Source: an uncultured Arcanobacterium sp. (GTDB lineage Bacteria > Actinomycetota > Actinomycetes > Actinomycetales > Actinomycetaceae). Taken from it: DNA of 64,000 bases. A model generated the notes under the pieces. The model had not been told where the DNA came from, did no database searches, and worked only from the letters and a program-made list of their open reading frames with translations. Every line of letters begins with the position of its first letter. Position 1 is the stretch's first letter. Position numbers and translations under genes: made by a program. This document shows, one piece after another, positions 18,841 through 29,099 of the stretch. The stretch covers positions 40,295 to 104,294 of the forward strand of contig CAMCHI010000003.1 in the NCBI GenBank assembly GCA_945874735.1. The letters are read 5' to 3'.

Positions 18841-20676
18841 ATGCGCAAACTATTTAAGAAAATTCGGACTTTCTTACACGATACCAATCCATTTACTGAT
18901 GTCGATGCAGGTCTGTTTTTACGGTTTCAACTTTTATCGAAAACTATTTACGCTTTAATTTTATTACCCGTATATAAAATGGTGCTGAGTGCTGCCTTGT
19001 ATATAGCAGGACGGGACACTATTAGCTCTGGAGATTATTGGAATTTCTTATTTAGTTGGCAAGGATTTGGTTTAGCGCTAGTTTCTTTTTTCTTTCTATT
19101 GTTTGTGGTAGCGCTAGACGTGGCAGCATTTTTGATTGCTGCTAAATATCGGCAACAAGGCACTCCGCTTAAAAAAGCACGGGTGCTATTAATTAAAACT
19201 TTGCGTGAAGTTCCCCGATTTTTTCATCTCACCTCATTAGTGTTGGTGGTGTATTGTGTATTGATTGTGCCTTTAGTGGGGCAAGGGCCAAATATTAGCG
19301 GTTTGAGTTGGGTAAAAATACCAAATTTTATTTTGCAGGAAATTGAAAATAATCCGCTTTATTCTATTGGTTATCTGCTGGTATTAGTTTTACTACTTAT
19401 TTTGGCAATTTACCTTTCATTATTTTTGCCAGCATTATTTTTGCGGGAGGTTTCCCAAAAACAAGCTTTAATTTCTTCGCTCCGTTTAGTGCATAAAAAC
19501 TTTTTTGAGGTAGTAAAAGATATTATCAAAGACATTTTTACGGTAGCAGTATGGGTAGGTTTGAGCTGTGTGTTGGTAACTTTAGCTTGCCTAGGATTAG
19601 CTTTAGTAATACCAAGCACTGAGTTTACTATTCGTTTCTTAGTATTTTTATGGTTTATGTGGATTGCGATAGCTACCATATTAGGCGTATTTATTAACGT
19701 ATCCATTGAAATTCGGGATTCGGCATATTTTTATAACTATTTGGAAGAAAAAGCTGATAATCCTGATGCTGACTTTGATACGCAATTGGCTTCCGCGCTT
19801 AACCCAGAGCGTAAGATAGTCTGGAGTTTGGTAGGCACGTCTTTAGCTTTATTGCTGGGTACGGCTGGTTTAGCTGCTTTAACTACCGTGTTTTTTGATG
19901 ACATATTCCATAAGCGCACTGATATTGCGATTATCGCCCATCGGGCAGGTGGAGAATTAGCCGCTGAAAATTCGTTAGCAGGTGTGCAACGGGCGTATGA
20001 GTTAGGCCTACAATATGCTGAGATTGATGTGCAACGCACTAAAGACGGACATTACGTGTTGAATCATGATGCTACTTTTACGCGAGTAGCTGGGCAATCT
20101 AAAGCGAGTAGTGCATTGACTTTAGCGCAAGTGCAGTCTTTCCAGATTAAAGACGCTTTCCAAATGCGCCGTCCTGCTCAGCCGGTAGCGGAATTAGGAG
20201 AAGTGTTAGATTATGCTAAGCACCGCATTGACTTATTTATAGAGCTAAAAGGAGCTACGGCTGATACTCAGATGGTAGATGACGTGGTAGCAATGCTGGA
20301 AGCGAAAGACTTAAGTCAGCACGCAGTATTGGTATCGCTAGATTATGAGTTGATTAAATATATTGAACAAACTTATCCACACATTGAAACAGGCTATATT
20401 TACTTCTTTGCCGTAGGGGACATTACCACTTTGCAGGGTGATTGGCTCATTATGGAAGAAGGTTTAGCTAGTTCTGAGACCGTAGAAGCAGTAAAAGAAG
20501 CGAAGAAGAAAATTGCGGTGTGGACGGTGAACGACGAAATAACTGCCAATAATTTTTTAACCTCAGAGATAGACGGCATTATTACCGATAAGCCCACTAT
20601 GATTTTGCGTACCATGACGGCTAATGATGTGGAAGCAGAACTAGAGCAAATTGTGGATTACTTCCTTGGAATGTAA
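18841..20676 (+). CDS. Membrane-anchored glycerophosphodiester phosphodiesterase
   Basis: N-terminal multi-TM GDPD-associated membrane domain, then IAIIAHRAGGELAAENSLAGVQRAYELGLQYAEIDVQRTKDGHYVLNHDATFTR GDPD catalytic motif. Confidence 0.92.
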   Translation: MRKLFKKIRTFLHDTNPFTDVDAGLFLRFQLLSKTIYALILLPVYKMVLSAALYIAGRDTISSGDYWNFLFSWQGFGLALVSFFFLLFVVALDVAAFLIAAKYRQQGTPLKKARVLLIKTLREVPRFFHLTSLVLVVYCVLIVPLVGQGPNISGLSWVKIPNFILQEIENNPLYSIGYLLVLVLLLILAIYLSLFLPALFLREVSQKQALISSLRLVHKNFFEVVKDIIKDIFTVAVWVGLSCVLVTLACLGLALVIPSTEFTIRFLVFLWFMWIAIATILGVFINVSIEIRDSAYFYNYLEEKADNPDADFDTQLASALNPERKIVWSLVGTSLALLLGTAGLAALTTVFFDDIFHKRTDIAIIAHRAGGELAAENSLAGVQRAYELGLQYAEIDVQRTKDGHYVLNHDATFTRVAGQSKASSALTLAQVQSFQIKDAFQMRRPAQPVAELGEVLDYAKHRIDLFIELKGATADTQMVDDVVAMLEAKDLSQHAVLVSLDYELIKYIEQTYPHIETGYIYFFAVGDITTLQGDWLIMEEGLASSETVEAVKEAKKKIAVWTVNDEITANNFLTSEIDGIITDKPTMILRTMTANDVEAELEQIVDYFLGM

Positions 20677-20741
20677 GGTGAGCTGGTTAAATAGATATTG
20701 CATTTTAGTACTGTGAAAGAGAAACGTAGAAGATTTTAGTG

Positions 20742-21986
20742 ATGCCAAAACTATCTAAAGCATATGTGTTTAGTGCCAGCAGTTTTTTGTTCATGTATAT
20801 TTCTTGGGCGCTATGGTGGTCGTTTTTCCAAATCTGGCTTACGAATGAAACGCAAGGTTTAGGGCTAAACGGAGCTAATGTAGGCACTATTTTTGCGGTA
20901 AACGGTTTTGCCACAATTATCATGATGTTGCTTTACGGGGTAATACAAGATGCTTTAGGGATGAAACGGCATTTGCTATATGTAATTGCAGTGCTGGCTT
21001 CCCTAATGGGCCCTTTTGCCGTTTTTGTTTATCGTCCGCTACTAGAAACTAATTTTACGGCGGGACTGCTGGTGGGAGCAGTTTACTTGCCGGTAGCTTT
21101 TTCCGCGGCAGTAGCTTTCTTTGAGGCTTATTTTAACCGTGTAGCACAACATTTTGCGTTTGAGTTTGGGCGAGTGCGTATGTTTGGCTCGTTAGGTTTT
21201 TCTATTGCAGTATTTATTTCTGGAATGCTTTTCCCGCTTGATGCTAATTTAATATTTTGGGCAGCGTCCGGAGCAGGTTTGGCATTGCTGGCAATACTAT
21301 GTTTTGCTCCGCAAGATTTCAAGACGGCTAGTAGAGTGCCGGTAGTGGATACCGTAGCAGTTGAAACAGTGTCGAAAGTGCCCACTAAAGTACTGTTGCG
21401 TGACTCAAAATTATGGATACTAGCAGTGTTTGTGGTGCTGGTATGGAATATGTTTAGCATATTTGATGCGCAAATGTTTCCAGACTTCTTCGCCGGTTTA
21501 TTTACGCAGGTAACGGTGGGGCAACGCTCGTATGGCACGCTAATTGCTATACAAACTTTTAGTGAAACATTATTGATGAGTTTACTGCCGATGCTAATTA
21601 ATCGTATCGGAGTAAAACAAGCAATCGTATTGGGAGCTACGCTGTTTTTAATTGTGTGTGGTGTGCCGGCTTTTACTTTAAGTATCCCGCTAATTGTAGC
21701 TGCTAAATTAGTACATTCCGCTTTTGTGCCCTTAATGATTCTAGGGATTATGCGTTATGTGGATTTACATTTTGACCGCCGTCGTTCTGCCACTATCTAT
21801 TTATTAGGTTTTTATGTGACGGCACAGGTTGCTTCGATGCTGCTTTCTACTCCGTTAGGAATGCTGCGGGATATGGCAGGTTACCAAACGGTATTCCAAG
21901 TAATGTTTGGGTCTTGTTTAGTAGGTATTGCTTTTGGCAGTTGGAAACTGTTGCCAGATAGAGATGGTGCTAAAAATCTGCACTGA
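20742..21986 (+). CDS. MFS transporter, LacY/RafB-like oligosaccharide symporter family
   Basis: 12-TM-like; FMYISWALWWSFFQIWLTNETQGLGLNGANVGTIFAVNGFATIIMMLLYGVIQDALGMKRHLLY resembles LacY/CscB N-terminal repeats. Confidence 0.8.
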   Translation: MPKLSKAYVFSASSFLFMYISWALWWSFFQIWLTNETQGLGLNGANVGTIFAVNGFATIIMMLLYGVIQDALGMKRHLLYVIAVLASLMGPFAVFVYRPLLETNFTAGLLVGAVYLPVAFSAAVAFFEAYFNRVAQHFAFEFGRVRMFGSLGFSIAVFISGMLFPLDANLIFWAASGAGLALLAILCFAPQDFKTASRVPVVDTVAVETVSKVPTKVLLRDSKLWILAVFVVLVWNMFSIFDAQMFPDFFAGLFTQVTVGQRSYGTLIAIQTFSETLLMSLLPMLINRIGVKQAIVLGATLFLIVCGVPAFTLSIPLIVAAKLVHSAFVPLMILGIMRYVDLHFDRRRSATIYLLGFYVTAQVASMLLSTPLGMLRDMAGYQTVFQVMFGSCLVGIAFGSWKLLPDRDGAKNLH

Positions 21987-22006
21987 TTTTAAGGCATAAT
22001 TGAACT

Positions 22007-23074
22007 ATGCGTAACTTTAATTTTTCTTGGGTGGATAATTCTTATCGTGCTAATTCGGAGCGATATCAGCAGGTAGCTGTGCGTAGATGTGGTACAAGCG
22101 GATTGCGTTTGCCTGCGGTTTCCTTAGGTTTATGGCATAACTTTGGCGACGACCGTCCGTTCCAAACCCAGCGCGATATGTTGCGCAGAGCTTTTGATTT
22201 AGGAATTTTTCATTTCGATTTAGCTAATAATTATGGCCCACCTTTTGGGGCTGCTGAAGAAAATTTCGGCAGAGCTTTTGCGAAAGATTTTCGTCCTTAT
22301 CGTGAGGAATTAGTAATTTCTACTAAAGCTGGTTGGGATATGTGGCCTGGAGCTTATGGCTTTGGGGGTTCACGCAAATATCTGCTTAACTCCTTAGATG
22401 CTTCTTTACAGCGCATGGGTTTAGATTATGTAGATATTTTCTATCATCATCGTCCAGATCCAGATACAGATATTGCAGAATCTATGCAAGCCTTACATGA
22501 TGCAATTAAGCAAGGTAAAGCATTATATGCCGGTATTTCTTCTTATTCTGCTAGTGCCACTAGGGAAGCGGCAGAAATTATGCGACAGTTAGGCACGCCG
22601 TTAGTTATCCATCAGCCTGCTTATTCTATGTTTAATCGCTGGGTGGAGGAAGGCGAACCAAACTTATTGCAAACCTTAGAAAATGAAAATATGGGTAGTA
22701 TCGTTTTTACTCCGCTGGCGCAAGGTTTACTGACTAATCGTTATTTGCAAGGAGTGCCCGCTAATTCTCGCTTAGCGAGTGGAAAATTAGAAGCTGAACA
22801 TTTAAGCCCGCAAACTTTGAAAAACATTCAGGCATTAAATGATATTGCCCATAGCCGAGGGCAGAGCTTAGCGCAGATGGCTTTAGCGTGGGTATTGCGT
22901 CATCAAGTAGTTACTTCTGCGCTAGTGGGAGCATCGAAAGTAGCACAGATTGAAGACTGTGTAGGTGCAATGCAAAACTTAGAGTTTACTGCTCAAGAGT
23001 TAGATTTAATTGAGCAATATGCGCAAGATGCCGGAATTAACGGTTGGGCAGATGCTATAAAATCGCGTCCATAA
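22007..23074 (+). CDS. Aldo/keto reductase (YghZ/GAP-reductase-like)
   Basis: RRCGTSGLRLPAVSLGLWHNFGDDRP, FHFDLANNYGPPFGAAEENFGRA, STKAGWDMWPGAYGFGGSRKYLLNSLDASLQRMGLDYVDIFYHHRPD. Confidence 0.92.
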   Translation: MRNFNFSWVDNSYRANSERYQQVAVRRCGTSGLRLPAVSLGLWHNFGDDRPFQTQRDMLRRAFDLGIFHFDLANNYGPPFGAAEENFGRAFAKDFRPYREELVISTKAGWDMWPGAYGFGGSRKYLLNSLDASLQRMGLDYVDIFYHHRPDPDTDIAESMQALHDAIKQGKALYAGISSYSASATREAAEIMRQLGTPLVIHQPAYSMFNRWVEEGEPNLLQTLENENMGSIVFTPLAQGLLTNRYLQGVPANSRLASGKLEAEHLSPQTLKNIQALNDIAHSRGQSLAQMALAWVLRHQVVTSALVGASKVAQIEDCVGAMQNLEFTAQELDLIEQYAQDAGINGWADAIKSRP

Positions 23075-23147
23075 GGTGTGGATTTTCTGCGTATGTGATG
23101 GGTGCGTTTGGAAAATAACTGGCTAGAATAAAGAAAGTTTAAGAAAC

Positions 23148-24401
23148 ATGGCAGAAGATACAGGGGAAAAAATACCGCGTTTTCCAAAACTTGTGCGCAC
23201 GTGTATCACCCAGTTTCAAGACGCGGTGCTAACAGGCGCAGATATAGCAGTGCTGCAAGATGATGAAAATTTAAGCCTAACTAAAATTGCTTTGCAGTAT
23301 TTGCAAGATTATCCGACTGCTCGTTTATATGTAGCTCCCCGTGATATAACTCAGGCTTTCCATACTTTAGATTTAGCAGAGGAATCGGGTAATAGCCTAG
23401 AGGAGCGAGTATTTATAGCGGGTTATCAAAGCGAAATTCAGTTAGATATTTTCTTTGCTGATGCTGCTACGGGATTTGGAGGAGCAACCCGACCAGCAAG
23501 CATTGGTCTGGTATTAGCCACTTTGCCTAAAGCGCATGAAACTTTAACCTATTGGAGTGCGTCTTTAGGAAGTGCGATACAGGAAGAAGCATTGCTGATA
23601 ATAGGTGGGCGCAATAAATATTTAACTAAGAAAGTAAACGAAATACTCGCTAAGCACTTTAAGCAAGTATGGGCAAGTTTAGGTAGCGGTAAATATCGCT
23701 GTATTTTAGCGCGTAACTATCTGGCTAATTCTGCTGGATACCAGCCATTATGCTCCACCGTCCAGCTGGATTTAGCACAAAACAACACAGGGAACTCTAA
23801 GCACTTTTTGTCCACTTCTAAAGCTGTGGGGGTAGCGTCTAATAAAGCTAAAGAAAGCACTGCTTTAGAGTTTAATATTTATGGATTTGGCGGAGTTTTC
23901 GCTGGGGGAAACTTAGACTTTGGGGCATTAGCGTTACTTTCTAATGCGTTAGCAGATTTGGAACGCGATGATTTTCATTTTCTTGATTTAGGTTGTGGCA
24001 ACGGCACGGTAGCTAAAGCCATTCTCACTCGTTATTCTAAAGCTACCGGAGTGGCTACGGATATTGCTGCTGATGCAATTACTTCCGCTCATTTCACGTT
24101 ACTAAATGAAATACTTGAAAAACGGGTGCGAGTAAAATGGGACGATACTGCACGCAGTTTAGCCGAGCAAAGTTTTGATATAGTTTTTCTCAATCCGCCT
24201 TTTCATAAAGAAACCGAGGTGGATAGCACTCTGATTCAGGCTATGTTAGCGGCAGCTTGGAGAGTGTTGCGTCCCAGAGGCACACTATATCTAGTGCATA
24301 ATTCCCATTTGCGTTACCGTTACTTGCTGGAGAGTCAATTTAAGACGGTACGTGAGTTAGGGCGTAACGATAAATTCACGGTACTTCGAGCCGATAAATA
24401 A
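23148..24401 (+). CDS. RsmC/RlmG-type class I SAM-dependent methyltransferase
   Basis: FHFLDLGCGNGTVAKAIL SAM motif and FLNPPFHKE (NPPF) guanine-N2 methyltransferase motif, with degenerate N-terminal half. Confidence 0.85.
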   Translation: MAEDTGEKIPRFPKLVRTCITQFQDAVLTGADIAVLQDDENLSLTKIALQYLQDYPTARLYVAPRDITQAFHTLDLAEESGNSLEERVFIAGYQSEIQLDIFFADAATGFGGATRPASIGLVLATLPKAHETLTYWSASLGSAIQEEALLIIGGRNKYLTKKVNEILAKHFKQVWASLGSGKYRCILARNYLANSAGYQPLCSTVQLDLAQNNTGNSKHFLSTSKAVGVASNKAKESTALEFNIYGFGGVFAGGNLDFGALALLSNALADLERDDFHFLDLGCGNGTVAKAILTRYSKATGVATDIAADAITSAHFTLLNEILEKRVRVKWDDTARSLAEQSFDIVFLNPPFHKETEVDSTLIQAMLAAAWRVLRPRGTLYLVHNSHLRYRYLLESQFKTVRELGRNDKFTVLRADK

Positions 24402-24670
24402 CGCAATTAAACAACCCTAATAAATTATCAGGGGAAGATTTTAGATAAAATTTAAGAAAACTAATGCTTTAATGTGAGTCGATAGCATATTATGCAACGT
24501 CTTTAAGACTGCTTCAGAAGATCTATCCATTGCAAAGATATAGCATAGTCATAGCATAGACTTGTGATTTTTATATTCCTACCGCTATCTCATGTAATCG
24601 CAGGAGATTTTTTGTTTATAAAAACATCAAATTTGCCCATATGTTGCAATGCTGCTTAGTAGAAAGGAAA

Positions 24671-24699
24671 GGGCGCTCCTTATTATGTTAGGAGCGCCC
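24671..24699 (-). terminator. Rho-independent terminator downstream of the DUF1846 gene
   Basis: Perfect 10-bp stem GGGCGCTCCT / AGGAGCGCCC followed on the minus strand by TTTCCTTTCT. Confidence 0.7.
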
Positions 24700-24757
24700 A
24701 CCTATTAGCCAGTAACTTTATCTGCTCAGGCAGTTACCGTATTTTTGCTTTAAGCAC

Positions 24758-26248
24758 TCACCGTTTCCAGAATAATCCTTTGCGGGAAAATGCTGGCTCC
24801 GAGGTGACTAGACATCCTAAATTACGGAAAATGCTTTCATCTACCGTGCCTAAAATAGTAGTGGTATGTACGTTACATTTTCGTAAATTAGTAATCTGCG
24901 CTAAAGCTTTACGTGCCACTTGGGAATTTTCTGCCGACACCGAAAGAGCAATTAATACTTCATCAGTGTGCAAGCGTGGATTGCGTGACCCTAAATGTTC
25001 CACCTTTAAGCGTTGAATAGGGGTGATAGCCTCAGGGGAAAGCAAATTAATATGCGGGTCGATTTGCGCTAAATGCTTCAGAGCATTTAACAACATTGCT
25101 GCTGAACACCCTAAAAGTTGCGAAGTTTTTCCAGTAATAATTGTGCCGTCTGCTAGTTCTAAAGCAGAAGCAGGAGCTTGGGTGCGCTGTGCTAAATCTA
25201 GCGCTGCCCCCACTACTTTCCGATCCGTCTTTTCAATCCCTAACTTGCTCATAATTAAAGCGATACGCTCTGACTGCACTGGAGATTGATTGTTTAATTT
25301 CTCAGTAACTAAAGCCTGGTAGTAGCGCCGGATAACTTCTTGCCGGGAGGCTTCTTGGCATACTTCATCATCAGAAATGCACATACCCACCATGTTTACC
25401 CCCATATCGGTAGGGGACTTATAAGGTGAATTTCCGGTAAGTTCAATAAGCAAAGAGGCAAGCAATGGGAAAGCGTCTACATCACGATTGTAGTTAATCG
25501 CTTGCTTTCCATAAGCTGCTAAATGGAACGGATCGATTAGATTAACATCGTCTAAATCTGCTGTGGCAGCCTCATAGGCGATATTAACGGGGTGATCCAA
25601 AGGTAAATTCCAAATCGGGAAAGTTTCAAACTTAGCATAGCCAGCATTCACTCCCCGTTTGTGCTCATGATAAACCTGAGAAAGACAAGTAGCTAACTTA
25701 CCTGAACCAGGGCCAGGAGCAGTTACTACCACCAGATTACGAGAAGTTTGCACAAAATCGTTACGGCCAAAACCTTCTTCCGACACAATCATGTGAGAAT
25801 CAGCTGGATAACCCGCGATAGTGTAATGCAAAGCTACTTTTAAGCCTAGCTTCTCTAAGCGTTCTTGAAACTCGTGACTCATCCGTGCTGCTGAATCCGC
25901 CCGCGTGAGAACCACGTTTTCTACTAAGAAACCGCGCTCGCGAAACACATCCACTAAGCGCAACACGTCATCTTCATACGAAATACCTAAATCGGCACGG
26001 ACTTTTTGCCGTTCTAAATCTTTCGCGTTTACCACAATAATAATTTCCAGCTCTTCTTTGAGCTGCTCTAACATCACAATCTTATTATCGGGAGTAAAAC
26101 CGGGTAAAACACGGGAAGCATGGTGATCGTCAAAAAGTTTTCCACCCATTTCCAAATACAATTTGCCACCAATTGCGTCCCGCCGTTCCGCAATGTGTTG
26201 CGATTGCAAGGAAATATATTTTTCGCGATCAAAACCAATTTTGTTCAT
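24758..26248 (-). CDS. DUF1846-family protein
   Basis: 496 aa; [57 protein letters not shown] is characteristic of this family. Confidence 0.85.
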   Translation of the reverse strand: MNKIGFDREKYISLQSQHIAERRDAIGGKLYLEMGGKLFDDHHASRVLPGFTPDNKIVMLEQLKEELEIIIVVNAKDLERQKVRADLGISYEDDVLRLVDVFRERGFLVENVVLTRADSAARMSHEFQERLEKLGLKVALHYTIAGYPADSHMIVSEEGFGRNDFVQTSRNLVVVTAPGPGSGKLATCLSQVYHEHKRGVNAGYAKFETFPIWNLPLDHPVNIAYEAATADLDDVNLIDPFHLAAYGKQAINYNRDVDAFPLLASLLIELTGNSPYKSPTDMGVNMVGMCISDDEVCQEASRQEVIRRYYQALVTEKLNNQSPVQSERIALIMSKLGIEKTDRKVVGAALDLAQRTQAPASALELADGTIITGKTSQLLGCSAAMLLNALKHLAQIDPHINLLSPEAITPIQRLKVEHLGSRNPRLHTDEVLIALSVSAENSQVARKALAQITNLRKCNVHTTTILGTVDESIFRNLGCLVTSEPAFSRKGLFWKR

Positions 26249-26346
26249 AACTTTCCTTTCCTAAATTATTAACGATATAAACCGGGAATTATAAAAATCA
26301 GGACGGGAATTTAAGGGGGACGTTCCCCGTAAACCCATGAAAAAAG

Positions 26347-26372
26347 GGGCATGAATCCCATAATCCATGCCC
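26347..26372 (-). terminator. Rho-independent terminator of the alpha/beta hydrolase gene
   Basis: GGGCATG/CATGCCC stem, minus-strand tail CCTTTTTT. Confidence 0.7.
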
Positions 26373-26380
26373 TGATAAAT

Positions 26381-27283
26381 TTAACTCAGACAATCCTGTA
26401 ACCAGTTCCCTAGGTCGTTAAATACTTCCTTTCTATTTAACTCATTGAAAATCTCGTGTCTAGCATCAACATAGCTATATTCAATAACTCGAGAAACGCC
26501 ACATTCTCTATATTTTGCTGCTACTTGCGCTACTACCTTTGCACCCCCAACTGGGTCTAGGCTACCGGAGGCAATAAAGAGCGGAATATCAGCGTTAATT
26601 TTGCCAAAATCTTGAGTACTTATTTGTTTTAAGCCACGGAAAAGTTCACGGAAAAACGCATTAGTAGGCAAAAAACCACAAAGCGGATCAGCTTGGTATT
26701 TAGCCACTTGGGTTGAATCACGACTTAACCAAGCAAACTCCGTTTTTTCCGCAAAATTCCGATTAAAACCAGCAAATGATAACGCGCTCAGTAAGCGCCC
26801 CAGAGAAGTAGCGCGCCGATAAGAAAATAGTTTAGCTAACTGTAAACCTAACTCTCCGTGTAAGCCTGGCCAAAGTCCGGTACCAATAATAGCTGCGCCT
26901 TGCACAGTATGAGCATAATTAACCAAGAAAGAACGAGTAAGCATCGAGCCCATAGAATGGCCGATTAAGAAATAAGGTAAAGCAGGATAGGATTGCTGAG
27001 TATATTCTTGCACTGCTTTCAGGTCGGATACGATATGTTCCCATGTGGTTCCATCTCCGAAATATCCGCGCTTAACAGGAGTGGGAGTGTGCCCATGTCC
27101 GCGATGGTCTGCTCCGAATACTATATAACCTTGCTGGTTAAGGAAACGTGCTAATTCATCGTAACGGGTTAAATGTTCTGCCATGCCGTGCGCTAATTGC
27201 ACAGCGCCCACAGGGGTGGTAGGCGGCGTCCAAAGATAGTATGCCACCTGAGCGCCGTTTACTTTAATAATTTCTCTTTGCAT
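26381..27283 (-). CDS. Alpha/beta hydrolase, monoacylglycerol lipase/lysophospholipase-like
   Basis: VQLAHGMAEHLTRYDELARFLNQQGYIVFGADHRGHGHTP, nucleophile elbow IGHSMGSML, C-terminal DARHEIFNE. Confidence 0.9.
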   Translation of the reverse strand: MQREIIKVNGAQVAYYLWTPPTTPVGAVQLAHGMAEHLTRYDELARFLNQQGYIVFGADHRGHGHTPTPVKRGYFGDGTTWEHIVSDLKAVQEYTQQSYPALPYFLIGHSMGSMLTRSFLVNYAHTVQGAAIIGTGLWPGLHGELGLQLAKLFSYRRATSLGRLLSALSFAGFNRNFAEKTEFAWLSRDSTQVAKYQADPLCGFLPTNAFFRELFRGLKQISTQDFGKINADIPLFIASGSLDPVGGAKVVAQVAAKYRECGVSRVIEYSYVDARHEIFNELNRKEVFNDLGNWLQDCLS

Positions 27284-27454
27284 AATTTCCCCTATTGAAA
27301 ATTATTAACGGTAAATCTGCACCTAGTAGTAGTGCGTTTTAACTACTTTTCACTAATTTATTCCCGCAATATAGTTACAGTTTAGCATTGGCTTAATTTC
27401 TCTTATAGGCAAATAAAGCTAAGTAACTAGCAAAATAACTGCACAATAAGGGGT

Positions 27455-29062
27455 ATGACGAAAATTTCTCCCGCTGCTAGTGTTTCCCCTGATTTTAATG
27501 AGATTGATGCACGTGCCCGTGCTTCTTATCAAAAAATTTTTTCCCGTCCCGCCAGTTTGCTGGTTGCAAGCGGGAAACAAAACGGACAAACTCGTCCTTG
27601 TTATGCGGGACTAACTGGGGCATTAATCGCTAATTTGTCAGTTACGGAAGTAACTGACTTGCCACAAATATATGCCAATGCTCGTCAAGCTGGGCAAAAC
27701 TGGAATACGCTAGGTTTTAGTAAACGTAAGGAAGTAATACTAAAGTTCGTGGATGAACTTTTGCGTTTACGGGAAGAAATCCTAGATTTAGTGCAGTGGG
27801 AAAACGGAAAAAATCGCAGTTCAGCTTATGAAGAACTATATGATGTGGTGTCGAATAGTTTATATTATGCGAAAAATGCGCATCGCTTACTGCGTTCTTA
27901 TAAAACTGCGGGAGCTGTGCCGTTTTTAACTCGGGTGCAGGTAAATCAAATACCTAAAGGGGTAGTTTCTATTATATCCCCGTGGAATTACCCGCTAACC
28001 TTAGCTTTTTCTGATGCGGTAGCAGCTTTAATGGCAGGTAATGCGGTAGTGCTAAAGCCCGATTCTCAAACTCCGTTCACTGCTTTAGCTATTGCTGCCT
28101 TACTGGAACGGGCAGGTATGCCTTCTTATGTGTTCCAAGTGCTAAATGGTTCGGGTGCAGCTTTAGGTAGTGCCATGATAGAGCTAGGTAACTACATGAT
28201 GTTTACTGGTTCTACTGCTATTGGTAGGGAAATTGCGGCTATGAGCGGTAAACAACTCACTGGTTTTTCTGCCGAACTGGGTGGTAAAAACGGTATGTTG
28301 GTACGAGCTGATGCTCCTTTAGAGCGGGCCATTCCAGCCATAGCTAAAGCGTGTTTTGCTTCTAGTGGACAGCTATGTATCTCAATTGAACGCATATATG
28401 TACATTCTCAAATCTGGGAAGATTTTGTGCCAGCTTTTACTAAATACGTGGATTCTATGCAGGTGACGGCAGATTTTGCGTGGGACGCAGATATGGGGCC
28501 TTTAATTTCTGATAAGCAAGTTACTAAAGTGTTAGACCATATTGCAGACGCGGTGGCGAAAGGCGCTACCGTCTTAAGCGGAGGAAAGTTAGTGCCTCAA
28601 GTATCGGCGCGGGCGGTGCGCCCCACGGTTTTAACGGGAGTAACTGCTGATATGCACGTGTATCGGGAGGAAACTTTCGGGCCAGTAGTTTCGCTTTATA
28701 AAGTAGACACAGATGAACAAGGAATTGAATTTATTAACGATACTCCTTATGGTCTGAATGCTGCTATTTGGTCGGGCAATGTGCGTTTAGCGCAAGATTT
28801 AGCCAAGCAAATTCAAGCTGGTTCGGTAAATATAAATGACGGTTATGCTGCTACTTGGGGTTCTGTGCGAGCACCTTTAGGAGGCTGGAAAGATTCCGGT
28901 ATGGGATACCGGCATGGAGTAGCTGGTATTACTAAATATACAGATAGCCAAACGGTTGCTACGCAAAGATTAGTGCATATTGGCGCACCTGATTTTGTAG
29001 GGCAAGAGCGTTGGGCAAAATTACTTACTAAATACTTGCAGGGGCGTCGCTGGTTTAGCTAG
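27455..29062 (+). CDS. Succinate-semialdehyde/aldehyde dehydrogenase (GabD2-like)
   Basis: ISPWNYPLTLAFSDAVAALMAGNAVVLKPDSQTP, FTGSTAIGREIA, ELGGKNGMLV, FASSGQLCISIERI catalytic Cys. Confidence 0.92.
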   Translation: MTKISPAASVSPDFNEIDARARASYQKIFSRPASLLVASGKQNGQTRPCYAGLTGALIANLSVTEVTDLPQIYANARQAGQNWNTLGFSKRKEVILKFVDELLRLREEILDLVQWENGKNRSSAYEELYDVVSNSLYYAKNAHRLLRSYKTAGAVPFLTRVQVNQIPKGVVSIISPWNYPLTLAFSDAVAALMAGNAVVLKPDSQTPFTALAIAALLERAGMPSYVFQVLNGSGAALGSAMIELGNYMMFTGSTAIGREIAAMSGKQLTGFSAELGGKNGMLVRADAPLERAIPAIAKACFASSGQLCISIERIYVHSQIWEDFVPAFTKYVDSMQVTADFAWDADMGPLISDKQVTKVLDHIADAVAKGATVLSGGKLVPQVSARAVRPTVLTGVTADMHVYREETFGPVVSLYKVDTDEQGIEFINDTPYGLNAAIWSGNVRLAQDLAKQIQAGSVNINDGYAATWGSVRAPLGGWKDSGMGYRHGVAGITKYTDSQTVATQRLVHIGAPDFVGQERWAKLLTKYLQGRRWFS

Positions 29063-29099
29063 GCTGTAGGCACAACTTAAATTTAGAAAGCGTAGTGCC

